A DNA stretch of 64,000 bases from an uncultured Bacteroides sp. (GTDB taxonomy: Bacteria; Bacteroidota; Bacteroidia; Bacteroidales; Bacteroidaceae), in assembly GCA_959606905.1 (NCBI GenBank), contig CAUHML010000002.1:62001-126000 (forward strand), in the 5' to 3' direction. The notes beneath the pieces are model-generated. The model was not told the DNA's origin. It saw only the letters and a list, made by a program, of their open reading frames with translations, and ran no database searches. Positions 37,363 through 46,103 of this stretch are shown here, piece by piece (within the stretch, counting starts at the first letter, position 1; each line of letters opens with the position of its first letter). Made by a program: the position numbers and the translations under genes.

Positions 37363-38727
37363 TTATTTTTTGTCTAGTTTGAAGATTACCGGAAAGGTGT
37401 ATTCTACTTTCACGGCTTTGCCTCGCTGTGTACCCGGTTTCCACTTTGGCATCAGTTCTACTATACGGAGAGCTTCTTTGTCCAAATCAGAATCTATGCC
37501 ACGTACTAAAGTCGGTTCGGTGACAGAACCGTCCTTGCCAATTATAACTTTTACAATAGCTGTTCCCTGTATGCTATTCTTACGGGCATGTTCAGGATAT
37601 TGAATATTTGCAGCAATAAAATCCAGCATTGCTTTTGTCCCTCCCGGAAATTCCGGCATGATTTCCACTGTTTCATAGACGGGTTCTTTCACTTGTTCCT
37701 GTTCTATCTGTTGTGTACTTTCACTCTTTTCCATTGCTCTCAATAAATTTTCAGGAATGGGCGTTCTTTTCACCCTCTTCCATTCATTTTCATTGTCTGT
37801 CAGTCGAAATTCAGCCATCATTAAAATGGGTTTTCTGTCAATATCGACTTTGTAAAAATAGCGATAAAGCCCCGGTTTATTCGGATGCACATCCGGATAA
37901 AGAGAAGCACTCAAGGTCCGTTCTCCTTTATTAAGTATCACATAACCAATATCAAAGAAATTGGCGTTCATCGGTAATTCCCTCCAAATACCCTTTTCAT
38001 CCTTGAAAGTGATATAATAATGTTCACCACATTCAATTTCCTTTCCACTAAAATTATTGAGAATAAATGTCGCTTGCTCTACTTCCGTCGAATAGACCGG
38101 ATATTCGGGACGTATATAAATGCCGAGCGTGTCGCTTGTGCCCACCTTTTCATTGATGATGGGCACTTCTGTGCCATTGAAGCGAAAAGCCGGGGAATCC
38201 ATCACTTTCTCCCGGAATTCTTTCCGCTTTTCAGGAGTATTCATAATCATATTAATCTCTACATGGTGCAGCCCCACACCATATCCTGTTATGTTTCTTC
38301 TTATTTTTTCATTCCCTGCCTTTTCCAGTTTCTTGCTTAGCTCCTCTTTGATGGCAAGCAATTGCTTTTGTGAATAGTTACTTCCCCCTATAAGTTCTAT
38401 CCTAAAGTGCTTATTTCCGGCAGCCTTCTCCAATTCCTGCCGTGCTATTACTGTATCCCCCGTAACCTGAAAGACAAGTTCGGATTTATCGAAATAGATG
38501 CCTTCAATGAAATCAGGACAATTAGGGGTTTCCAAGGAAAGTCCCGCAATATGTGGGTCATTACCATAAACTTTGCCCAATGTGTCCAGTATCTCCATTC
38601 CTTCCGATTGGTCATAGGGCTGTTCTATGCTATCATTTACTAATTTATTTTCTTTTACATGGTTCTCTTTATTCATCTTGCATGATGAAAGAATCATTAA
38701 GAAAAGGATATAATAGATTTTGTTCAT
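37363..38727 (-). CDS. Lipoprotein with prodomain-like region, Ig-like domain and TonB C-terminal domain
   Basis: 454 residues. The lipoprotein signal ends ILSSC (Cys16). Residues about 75-185 resemble the corresponding region of the serine protease encoded upstream. An Ig-like beta domain follows at about 210-320 (GEHYYITFKDEKGIWRELP; GLYRYFYKVDI). A TonB C-terminal domain lies at about 355-454 (FPGGTKAMLDFIAANIQYP, GTAIVKVIIGKDGSVTEP, KWKPGTQRGKAVKV). It precedes the Hcp-toxin gene by 15 bases, so the two are probably co-transcribed. The TonB domain without a transmembrane energy coupler suggests a periplasmic binding role, possibly for effector handling. That part is inference. Confidence 0.75.
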   Translation of the reverse strand: MNKIYYILFLMILSSCKMNKENHVKENKLVNDSIEQPYDQSEGMEILDTLGKVYGNDPHIAGLSLETPNCPDFIEGIYFDKSELVFQVTGDTVIARQELEKAAGNKHFRIELIGGSNYSQKQLLAIKEELSKKLEKAGNEKIRRNITGYGVGLHHVEINMIMNTPEKRKEFREKVMDSPAFRFNGTEVPIINEKVGTSDTLGIYIRPEYPVYSTEVEQATFILNNFSGKEIECGEHYYITFKDEKGIWRELPMNANFFDIGYVILNKGERTLSASLYPDVHPNKPGLYRYFYKVDIDRKPILMMAEFRLTDNENEWKRVKRTPIPENLLRAMEKSESTQQIEQEQVKEPVYETVEIMPEFPGGTKAMLDFIAANIQYPEHARKNSIQGTAIVKVIIGKDGSVTEPTLVRGIDSDLDKEALRIVELMPKWKPGTQRGKAVKVEYTFPVIFKLDKK

Positions 38728-38760
38728 GATGTCTCTTTTTTACGGGTTTATAGACAATAA

Positions 38761-38768
38761 CAAAAATA
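38761..38768 (-). promoter_or_regulatory. -7 box for the TonB-lipoprotein / Hcp-toxin operon
   Basis: On the minus strand TATTTTTG matches TAnnTTTG, with CTTG 18 bases further upstream as a weak -33. The leader to the start codon at 38727 would be about 28 bases. Confidence 0.5.
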
Positions 38769-38842
38769 CAAAATATATACTTTTATCAAGGGACATTCAA
38801 ATTTTAATTTGCACCAGAAATGTCTTTCGGCTTTTATTTCCC

Positions 38843-38856
38843 GGTTTAATTAAACC
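38843..38856. promoter_or_regulatory. Perfect 14-bp palindrome upstream of the effector operon
   Basis: GGTTTAATTAAACC is fully self-complementary. It lies about 75 bases upstream of the -7 box and between two operons read leftward. A dimeric regulator could bind it, or it may be chance in AT-rich DNA. Confidence 0.4.
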
Positions 38857-38868
38857 AGAACATAAAAT

Positions 38869-38899
38869 AAGAGGGTATTCGTTGCCGACCTACCCTCTT
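38869..38899 (-). terminator. Terminator after the serine protease gene
   Basis: AAGAGGGTA (38869-38877) and TACCCTCTT (38891-38899) form a perfect 9-bp stem with a 13-base loop. On the minus strand the stem is followed by ATTTTATG. It lies 13 bases after the protease stop, so it ends that transcript and separates it from the Hcp operon. Confidence 0.75.
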
Positions 38900-38912
38900 G
38901 TGATTTACTGGC

Positions 38913-40073
38913 TTAATACATCGTTAGATTAAATCTACTATTAATATTACTAATTTTACACATATATGCAGTCGTACCATCTCCGGCACTAAGAATTCCT
39001 ATCGGATTGTTGCTTGTTAAGTAACATAAACCTCCACTATCTCCTCCCTGACTATACACGCTGACTTCTATGAAATCATTCATCGTTTTATAGATGGTTT
39101 CACCTCCTTCTTTATAAGAAATATGTGCATCGGTACTCGGACTTACAATGGTGCCACTTTTAACGGCAGCTGTCTTGGCTCCTTCTAATTTAATAGAGGT
39201 GCCTTTTTTGAAACTTGTTCCTAATGTTGTTGATATTTTCGCCCCTCCGAATTTAGTTGTGTAAGTAAAGGAGAATATCCCGGTATCATAGGGAATAAAG
39301 GCTCCGTCCACCTTTTCAGTAACAGTACAATATGTCGGCTGATTCAACAACTCATTTTCATATTCCATGAATATAGATGTATTGTGAGGAACATGACCGG
39401 CTGTAACTATACCGACATTTCCAGCAGCGTCTTTAGCTCGATAGCCGATGCTTCCTGTTGATGTTGTTCCCAATCTGTTTATTTGGGCACAAGGTTTCAT
39501 TTCCAAAGCACATCCTTGAGGGATTCCATTGGATTGTTCAAACTTTATTAGAGGGGATGAAGATACCTTATTTTTGAATTCTGCTATATTGGCAGGTGTG
39601 CAATTCATGCGTATAACTACTCTGTTAAATTCTTCATCAACAGCTAATGCAGACCATTCTATTCCTTCAATAAATTTGTAATTAGATTCATTTGAGAAAA
39701 AAACGCTTATCTGTCCCTTCAGTGAACTTAGTTCATTGTAGGAATATTCACAGGGGATTAATCTAATATTGGTAGATTTTGTTCTATCCTGATATTCATT
39801 TTCAATATTCTGGGTTACATCTCCTTTAATCAGAATAGCTACTTCTCCATTTTTGATATACGTTCCACCATAATTATTCGGATAAACTATATCAATCTCA
39901 CCGGAACGAGTATTAGACATAAAAGATTCATCCAAATTCATACAGATTTGATCGACGTTTACTTCTTGTAAAGGAGGAGTGTTTACTACCGATCCATTGT
40001 CCATATTATCGGAACATGATGCAATGAATGTACTTAATAACATTGATAATAACAAAATTTTCTTTTTCATCAT
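38913..40073 (-). CDS. Secreted trypsin-like serine protease lipoprotein
   Basis: 386 residues. The lipoprotein signal ends FIASC (Cys20). Residues about 75-180 form a region resembling a streptogrisin/alpha-lytic-type prodomain and matching part of the downstream TonB lipoprotein. The C-terminal half has a chymotrypsin-fold protease with an intact triad: His227 in VTAGHVPH, Asp256 in VDGAFI, and Ser346 in GGDSGG. It would be anchored to the outer membrane with the protease domain in the periplasm or outside. Its substrate is unknown. It is transcribed alone, ending at the hairpin at 38869. Confidence 0.82.
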   Translation of the reverse strand: MMKKKILLLSMLLSTFIASCSDNMDNGSVVNTPPLQEVNVDQICMNLDESFMSNTRSGEIDIVYPNNYGGTYIKNGEVAILIKGDVTQNIENEYQDRTKSTNIRLIPCEYSYNELSSLKGQISVFFSNESNYKFIEGIEWSALAVDEEFNRVVIRMNCTPANIAEFKNKVSSSPLIKFEQSNGIPQGCALEMKPCAQINRLGTTSTGSIGYRAKDAAGNVGIVTAGHVPHNTSIFMEYENELLNQPTYCTVTEKVDGAFIPYDTGIFSFTYTTKFGGAKISTTLGTSFKKGTSIKLEGAKTAAVKSGTIVSPSTDAHISYKEGGETIYKTMNDFIEVSVYSQGGDSGGLCYLTSNNPIGILSAGDGTTAYMCKISNINSRFNLTMY

Positions 40074-40435
40074 TTTTTGTGTTTAAAAGGTTATTAAATA
40101 TTCAGTGAATTTTTAGTACTCACATCATTTGTATTCTATTTTTTGTGTTTTCTTGAAATTATACCCTCTTAATATATAAGATGCAGAAATTCGGTTTTAC
40201 TATCCATTTTTTATAAGAAAATATTTTTTATTGTTCTAATTTGTGGTGGATGACTTGAAGCTAAATTCGCTTTTGTAGATTCTAATCCTATGTTATTGTA
40301 CCAAAGGATAATGTGTTATGTAATGTACGATTTTCATATACGATGATTGTTTGATGCGAAATTAAAATTAAAAAAACAGAGCTTTTTCCTTATCTCTTTT
40401 CCCTTCACTGATAATCTGTATTCCTTTGTCAGAAA
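40074..40435. other. Divergent gap, AT-rich
   Basis: 362 bases between the protease gene (leftward) and the accessory transfer genes (rightward). No exact TAnnTTTG box was found on either strand. The sequence ATTCCTTTG ends 14 bases before the ATG at 40436 but does not fit. No gene was found. Confidence 0.4.
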
Positions 40436-41188
40436 ATGATAATCGTGTTTTTAACAGATATGGGAGAAGACATAAAATATATTCTTACTTACTACAAATT
40501 TATTAACGGGTCGAAAAGATGCGTTTGGTTCGGAGTCTTCCTGTTAATGGCTGTCTCGAAGTTGAGTGCCCAGGTGGATCCTACATTGACCGGACTGATT
40601 CTGACTTATACAGATAAGGCGGAAAAACAGTTGAAAAGCCAACAAGCAGCTATGGCGTTGGAAACAACAGGGCATGTTTGGGTGGCTTCGGAAGTGGAAA
40701 AGACAACAGAGGTACAGAAGGTTTATAATGATTATCTGGACTCTTTCAGGGATGTAGTATGTTATGCTGCACAAATTTATGGATTCTACGTGGAGATTGA
40801 TAAGTTGCTTGATAATATGTCGGATATGAATCGTGTATTGAAGCAACATCCCAGCGGTGCTTTTGCAACGGTATTGTCAACCCACAAAAATGTGATTTAT
40901 AGAAATCTGACACTTAACAGTGTGGAAATTGTGAATGACATCCGGCAAGTCTGTCTGAGCAATGTAAAGATGACTGAGAAGCAGCGTGTAGAGATTGTCT
41001 TTAACATACGGCCAAAATTAGTAAAAATGAATCTCCTGCTCCGGAGGTTGACGCGGGCTGTTAAATATACCACTTTTGCTGATATTTGGGCAGATATCGA
41101 GTCACTGGAGAAGGAAAGGCCGAATAAATTAGTTATTGCCCGTGATTGCATCGGAAGATGGAAAAGGAAAGGGTATGTCGGTTTTTGA
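40436..41188 (+). CDS. Periplasmic helical protein with C-terminal RW motif
   Basis: 250 residues from ATG 40436; ATG 40460 is an alternative that shortens an unusually long N-terminal stretch before the hydrophobic core. The signal peptide ends SKLSAQ. The helical mature part ends IARDCIGRWKRKG. This C-terminal signature joins it with the exported proteins at 7388, 8140 and 32902. It heads the second accessory transfer cluster. Confidence 0.68.
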   Translation: MIIVFLTDMGEDIKYILTYYKFINGSKRCVWFGVFLLMAVSKLSAQVDPTLTGLILTYTDKAEKQLKSQQAAMALETTGHVWVASEVEKTTEVQKVYNDYLDSFRDVVCYAAQIYGFYVEIDKLLDNMSDMNRVLKQHPSGAFATVLSTHKNVIYRNLTLNSVEIVNDIRQVCLSNVKMTEKQRVEIVFNIRPKLVKMNLLLRRLTRAVKYTTFADIWADIESLEKERPNKLVIARDCIGRWKRKGYVGF

Positions 41189-41271
41189 ATAGTTGATTAT
41201 GAGAAATCATACGTCCATTATCCTTATTTGAAATATGGACGGGCTGGTATAATACAAAATGTTTGTGATTT

Positions 41272-42063
41272 ATGGGAGTTTGGAAAAATTTGGCAAAAGT
41301 AGTTACTTATCCTGTGACACATCCGCAACGTGCCGTGAGGGAGGGCTTTGGCATAGCTAAGAAGGGGGTTATTGCCGGTACTGTTGGGTATTTGGGCTGG
41401 AAGAAGCTGACAACTGACAAATCGTTGGCTCGTATTGCCGGTGAAGCAGTCGTTGGAAAGTCTGTCGTAGATGGTGCAGTCTCTATAGGGAGTGATTTGA
41501 ACAGACTGCGTGAGGAAGCGGGCGGTGCTCTTGAAAAGGTTAATGATACATTAACCGGTGTGAATGGCGGCCTGAACGGTGTGAATAAATTCTTTCAGGG
41601 GCTTTTCAGTGGCAACGGAGGAAATATGTTAGGAAACTTTTTCTCGAACCTTGGTTCAGGAAATGTGTCAGGGTTAGGCATAGCCGGTCTGGTAGGTGCC
41701 GCCTTGTTGATTTTCGGACGCTTCGGTTGGTTTGGTAAGATTGCCGGCGCTTTACTCGGAATGCTGGTTATCGGGAATAATTTCAATCTTAAAAGCAGTA
41801 CGGGCGGGCAAACTACCCGTAAGGATACACAGAAATTACCATACTCAAATGCTTCTGCTTATTCACCAAAAGACGATCAACATAGGGTGTTCGTAAAGGC
41901 ATGGAGTAGTGACGGGAAAGACTGTCCTGCCGTGGAAATGCCGAGACAGCAATATGATGCGCTTATCCGTGAGGGGTATACTAATGCGCAAATTTACCAA
42001 GAAGTATCACAGATGCAGAAAGAAAAGGAAGAGGAAAAAAGAAGGGCGGTTATCGTCCGTTAA
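41272..42063 (+). CDS. Gly-rich membrane protein of the accessory transfer cluster
   Basis: 263 residues. An N-terminal amphipathic stretch and Gly/Ala-rich middle are followed by two closely spaced hydrophobic helices (about 140-170). The hydrophilic C-terminal domain (about 200-263) contains DQHRVFVKAWSSDGKDC and a charged coiled-coil end, EKEEEKRR. No family recognised. A role in envelope assembly for conjugation is only suggested by position. Confidence 0.6.
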   Translation: MGVWKNLAKVVTYPVTHPQRAVREGFGIAKKGVIAGTVGYLGWKKLTTDKSLARIAGEAVVGKSVVDGAVSIGSDLNRLREEAGGALEKVNDTLTGVNGGLNGVNKFFQGLFSGNGGNMLGNFFSNLGSGNVSGLGIAGLVGAALLIFGRFGWFGKIAGALLGMLVIGNNFNLKSSTGGQTTRKDTQKLPYSNASAYSPKDDQHRVFVKAWSSDGKDCPAVEMPRQQYDALIREGYTNAQIYQEVSQMQKEKEEEKRRAVIVR

Positions 42064-42075
42064 AAATATGCGATT

Positions 42076-42891
42076 ATGACTTATACAAATGAGATGAACC
42101 TTGCTTCGGATAGCGGGTATTGCATGCCCTTTGAGGAACGGGACGGGAATGTGGAACTGACACTTCCGTACGGAGAACAGATACACCCTAAAACCGGAGA
42201 GAATTTTTTTCATCATGGAGTGGATTTCAAAACGGAATATTACCTATTATCTGCATTGGCAGACGGGAAAGTGACCGGTATTGGTTCTGACACAAAACAT
42301 GGGTTATATGTAATTATCCAATACGGTGAATATATCGTGAAATATGGTCATTTATCCTCGTGTCATGCTCTGTTCGGACAGCAGACAGCTGCCGGACAGC
42401 TGGTAGGTGTGAGTTCTGAACTATTGCATTTGGAGGTACATTATGGAGAGGAGGAGGTGAACCCAATAGATTTTATCACCATGCTATATTCGAATATGAA
42501 AAGTAGCGGTATGCAGGGCGAAGGAACGTTTCCACCGGAATTTGTATGCATCGATGCGGATGTGATTACGGACTATGATACACAAAAGAAAACGATAGAA
42601 GAGATGATGCTCCGCTATTATCCGGCATATATGGAGGCAATACGGCAGGGAACATATACTGTCGGAAAACATACAGAACAGTCGTTACGTAATATCTTTA
42701 CGGTTTCTGCCATAAAGAATTATTTTTTTGAAACGATTCCTTCGCTTGCGAATCCACTAGGGATTGGAGCGAAAGCGGCACCGGTAGCTGCGAAAGTACA
42801 GAATCTGTTGATTGCCGACTTTTTGAATTATTTGGCTTTAAAACATCATGTATTTCTGCCTGGATTGACGGAGGACGAAAAAAAAAAGTAG
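42076..42891 (+). CDS. Degenerate M23-like protein, possibly frameshifted to the next ORF
   Basis: 271 residues. Residues about 20-135 follow the M23/LytM pattern: HHGVDF holds His46 and Asp50. However, the usual HxH motif reads LLHLEV, so its first, catalytic His is Leu116 and only His118 remains. No signal peptide. It is therefore likely a non-catalytic wall-binding or structural protein. The C-terminal half is unrecognised. The gene ends in a run of ten A followed by G and TAG, a potential -1 frameshift site; reading in frame -1 would continue into the ORF at 42930-43250. Confidence 0.7.
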   Translation: MTYTNEMNLASDSGYCMPFEERDGNVELTLPYGEQIHPKTGENFFHHGVDFKTEYYLLSALADGKVTGIGSDTKHGLYVIIQYGEYIVKYGHLSSCHALFGQQTAAGQLVGVSSELLHLEVHYGEEEVNPIDFITMLYSNMKSSGMQGEGTFPPEFVCIDADVITDYDTQKKTIEEMMLRYYPAYMEAIRQGTYTVGKHTEQSLRNIFTVSAIKNYFFETIPSLANPLGIGAKAAPVAAKVQNLLIADFLNYLALKHHVFLPGLTEDEKKK

Positions 42892-42907
42892 AACGTCAGG
42901 CGGTTCT
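42870..42907 (+). promoter_or_regulatory. Possible -1 ribosomal frameshift site
   Basis: A Shine-Dalgarno-like GGAGG (42870-42874) lies 7 bases before the slippery heptamer A AAA AAG (42882-42888, in the zero frame). TAG follows immediately. A weak stem AGAAC/GTTCT (42890-42894 and 42903-42907) lies downstream. This arrangement resembles the dnaX frameshift site of E. coli. A slip would read on as KKKVERQAVLAC into the next ORF. Confidence 0.4.
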
Positions 42908-42929
42908 TGCTTGCGGAATCATAGATCCA

Positions 42930-43250
42930 TTGGCTCAACTGGAGATTGATATCCAAAGTTTTGACATCCCCAGGCTGGTGACGGTTTATCCCGATCAGGC
43001 CGGTATCCGTTGGTGGACGAAGGCATGGTTTAATAACCGTTCGGAAGGCGAAGCAGCCGTAGAGATTAGCCGGGAAAAGGCATTTAAATTTATGGCGGGT
43101 GAAATAGTGAAAGATACGATGCTAGAGAAATACTTTCCCAGACAGATGCAGATTTATCATCAAGCTATCGAGCAGACGAGGGAGCAACTTTTGTTTTCCT
43201 TGGATGAACCGGTAACGCAACCAGTATCGGATTTACAACTAAATCTATAG
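42930..43250 (+). CDS. C-terminal part of the pseudo-M23 protein, in the -1 frame
   Basis: The open frame has no ATG start; TTG 42930 is the first start-like codon. The frame is open further back to at least 42888, where it joins the slippery run of the preceding gene. The encoded stretch (about 120 residues from the slip point) is hydrophilic and helical, ending VSDLQLNL. Its beginning VERQAVLACGIIDPL continues smoothly from the end of the preceding protein. It is most likely the second half of one protein of about 390 residues, made by frameshifting or split by an indel. Confidence 0.6.
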   Translation: MAQLEIDIQSFDIPRLVTVYPDQAGIRWWTKAWFNNRSEGEAAVEISREKAFKFMAGEIVKDTMLEKYFPRQMQIYHQAIEQTREQLLFSLDEPVTQPVSDLQLNL

Positions 43251-43259
43251 ATAAATTAT

Positions 43260-45110
43260 ATGGAACTATCAGAAGAACAGGTATCTAAATTCGCAGAGTT
43301 CGAACGCTGCTACAGCCAGTATTTCTATGGTTCGGTGGCACCGCTTATGGAACAGGTACGTAAGGAAGTGAGTGACAAACAATTGGAAGAAATGAAAGAG
43401 TATTCCAACAGTTTTGCCGGAATCCTATCCATGATTTCCAGTCCAATGGGAGGCCCATCGAGTAACTCTATTGATATGATTGCCCGAACCGGAGTTTGGA
43501 GTCGCCTGAAAACAGAAGATTACATAGCCTTGTGTCAGGAGCGTATCGGTAAATCGGAACAAATAACAGCTGATTTGAAGCTGATTGCCAATGACTGGCG
43601 CAATGAACTGGTTAGTGTTGTGGGGCGTGAACACTATGATTCAATGAGCAAGGCACTGGGAACGGATGTCGCCTATGCCTATACAAGCTATCGTATGGAA
43701 CAGCTGATGATAGACCAACTTGTTCGCCAGAATATGCCTAAATCATCTTTGGATTATATAATGAAGAAGGCGGCAGATGGCAGTTTGTTGGGATTGCCTG
43801 CCCAACTTCAGCTTTCGCCTCTTGACAGGGAAATAGCGGAAGCAAGCGAGAAAGCTTATGAGCCTACTCTTTTGGAAAAGGGGACAGGTAAAGTGCTTGG
43901 TTTTGGCATGGATACTGTGACAACATGCGGCTTTTCCAGTTGGGCAAATGTTGGGAAACTTGCATTATTCGAAGTTGCATCGGAAGGAGCAGGTGCCATT
44001 TTTGACGCTACCCGAAAAAAGGATGAGGGGCAGGGTGTGGAACAGGTTATCAGTCAGGGCATTTTTGGTGAAAGCAATGTCCTCGAAACTTTCCGCAAAC
44101 AGTCGAAACGCATTGATCCGTATGAGAACGGCTATATACGAGGACTTGATGAGAAAATGCAGGGACGTATGCGGCTGATTCCCCAAGAGAATTTAGCCTG
44201 GATGAAGGAGATGGGTTGGCATCCGGAAGAATTAAAATTTGATTTTAAGCAGCCTATGAAGGATGAGTATTCCAATATTCCTTCTGTCATATTACCGGGT
44301 AGTGAGGAGGCGTATCTTGCTTTGCAAGAGGAACGGAAAAAGCAGGTGGAGAAACCAATGGAAAAAATAGATGAGAAGGATAATGAATTATCCGGTAAGG
44401 ATGATTTATCCCACGGTGCAGTATCTGAAAATACAGTGTCGGTTAATGGACAAGAGATGATACCAATACCAGAAAAAGTTTCTTCATCTGATAAAATATC
44501 TTCCACAAAACAGACATTGCTTCCGAGAGAAAGCGGTTGGGGGGGATTATTAAGCAGTTTCGGCTTGTCTGATGCCGGCAGTGTCGGACGGAACATGGGA
44601 TATGTAATATCCATGTTGCCTGATGTATTGGTGGGACTCTTTACCGGAAAAACAAAATCGTTGAAGCTGATGGATAACCTGTTTCCGATAGCTTCCATAC
44701 TAATGGGGCTATTTGCGGGAAATCCTCTTGTAAAGATATTGCTTGTCGGCTTGGGTGGCATGAACCTGATGAATAAGGCGGGACATGAATCACTGGAAAA
44801 GAAATTACCGGTCGGTGCAAAGGTTGCTGAAGGGGAGAGAAAGGAATACAAAGCTTATGCTGATGAACCATTGAATTCGCGTGTGTCAAATCCTGAAATA
44901 AAAGGGGACTATCTATTGGCGACAGTGGACCGGGTGCCTTGTACCATTCATCTGCCGAATACGACAATAGATGCTTACCGTGCTGGAGCATTGCCGCTGA
45001 ATACGTTGGTTAATGCGGTTCTTGCAAAGAGTGACGAACTGCGAGCAATGGCGCAGGAAAACTATGAAGCTACTGAGTCCAGAAAAGTTCAGGTGAGAGG
45101 AATCGGTTGA
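43260..45110 (+). CDS. Large protein with C-terminal membrane helices, unknown
   Basis: 616 residues starting 10 bases after the previous stop. The N-terminal 330 residues are helical without known motifs. A Lys/Glu/Ser-rich linker (about 350-425) leads to two adjacent hydrophobic helices (about 445-500). A small C-terminal domain (about 540-600) has a beta pattern (LLATVDRVPCTIHLPNTTID). It looks membrane-anchored with a large cytoplasmic or periplasmic part. Context suggests a transfer accessory. I do not recognise the family. Confidence 0.6.
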   Translation: MELSEEQVSKFAEFERCYSQYFYGSVAPLMEQVRKEVSDKQLEEMKEYSNSFAGILSMISSPMGGPSSNSIDMIARTGVWSRLKTEDYIALCQERIGKSEQITADLKLIANDWRNELVSVVGREHYDSMSKALGTDVAYAYTSYRMEQLMIDQLVRQNMPKSSLDYIMKKAADGSLLGLPAQLQLSPLDREIAEASEKAYEPTLLEKGTGKVLGFGMDTVTTCGFSSWANVGKLALFEVASEGAGAIFDATRKKDEGQGVEQVISQGIFGESNVLETFRKQSKRIDPYENGYIRGLDEKMQGRMRLIPQENLAWMKEMGWHPEELKFDFKQPMKDEYSNIPSVILPGSEEAYLALQEERKKQVEKPMEKIDEKDNELSGKDDLSHGAVSENTVSVNGQEMIPIPEKVSSSDKISSTKQTLLPRESGWGGLLSSFGLSDAGSVGRNMGYVISMLPDVLVGLFTGKTKSLKLMDNLFPIASILMGLFAGNPLVKILLVGLGGMNLMNKAGHESLEKKLPVGAKVAEGERKEYKAYADEPLNSRVSNPEIKGDYLLATVDRVPCTIHLPNTTIDAYRAGALPLNTLVNAVLAKSDELRAMAQENYEATESRKVQVRGIG

Positions 45111-45169
45111 CTTTGTATAATGTGGAAGTAGAATGAAGACATGATTGATAATAGAAAACAGTCGAGATT

Positions 45170-46081
45170 ATGAAGGTCGGGTTATTGGCGGTGGATAGTA
45201 AATATCCGAATTTGGCTTTGATGAAGATCAGCACTTACCACAAAATACAGGGGGACTGTGTGGAATGGTATAATCCTTTGTGTTCATACGACAAAGTGTA
45301 TATGGCGAAAGTATTCGGATTTACTCCCAATTATGGGTATTATGTCCGTGCGGATGAAGTGGAGCGAGGTGGAACGGGATATGATATAAGTAAGAAATTA
45401 CCGGATGAGATAGACCGAATGAAACCTGACTATTCAATGTACGGAGTAAATACTGATTTAGCTTACGGCTTTTTGACACGAGGTTGTCCCAATCATTGCA
45501 AATGGTGTATTGTACCGAAAAAGGAGGGCGGTATCTCTCCTTATATGGATATTACGGAAGTGGCGGATGGGCGTAAAAATGTAATTCTGATGGATAATAA
45601 TATTTTGGCAACAACATTCGGACTGCAACAGCTGGAGAAGATAGTGTCAATGAAGGTGCGGGTAGATTTTAATCAAGGGCTGGATGCCCGATTGGTAACG
45701 GACGAGGTTGCCTGTTTGCTGGCAAGTATCAAATGGTATAAGCATATCCGGTTCGGATGTGATACTCCACAACAAATTAGCGAAGTGGAACGTGCAGCCG
45801 CATTGGTGGATAAGTATGGTTACAAAGGAAGGTATTATTTGTACTGTATTCTGATGGAATTTGAAGAATCATACCGACGGGTTAACCACTGGAAAAAGAA
45901 GGGGAAACGGTTTATGCCTTACTGCCAGCCATTTAGAAATGTGGACGATCCCAGGCAGATTATTCCGCAATGGCAGCATGATATGGCTCAATGGAGTAAC
46001 AAGAAGGAATACTACATGAGTTGTGAGTTTAAGGATTTCTCACCCCGCAAAGGGTTTATCTGTAGTGAATATTTTTTATAA
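45170..46081 (+). CDS. Radical SAM protein of mobile elements
   Basis: 303 residues. The iron-sulfur cluster motif CxxxCxxC is clear at Cys106, Cys110 and Cys113 in TRGCPNHCKWC. The following LMDNNILAT, VDFNQGLDAR and IRFGCDTPQ stretches fit the barrel strands of radical SAM enzymes. The first 95 residues resemble a B12-binding-like N-terminal domain (KVGLLAVDSKYPNLALMKI). Such proteins occur in phages and conjugative elements of Bacteroidetes with unknown substrate. It is followed by a NUMOD4 gene after 22 bases. Confidence 0.82.
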   Translation: MKVGLLAVDSKYPNLALMKISTYHKIQGDCVEWYNPLCSYDKVYMAKVFGFTPNYGYYVRADEVERGGTGYDISKKLPDEIDRMKPDYSMYGVNTDLAYGFLTRGCPNHCKWCIVPKKEGGISPYMDITEVADGRKNVILMDNNILATTFGLQQLEKIVSMKVRVDFNQGLDARLVTDEVACLLASIKWYKHIRFGCDTPQQISEVERAAALVDKYGYKGRYYLYCILMEFEESYRRVNHWKKKGKRFMPYCQPFRNVDDPRQIIPQWQHDMAQWSNKKEYYMSCEFKDFSPRKGFICSEYFL

Positions 46082-46103
46082 AACGAATTGTAAGGAAGAT
46101 TGA

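Noticed and set aside
44132..44851. Open frame of 239 codons antisense to the gene at 43260
   Set aside because: Composition is rich in Ser, Pro and Phe as expected from reading a coding strand backwards; there is no motif or start signal.
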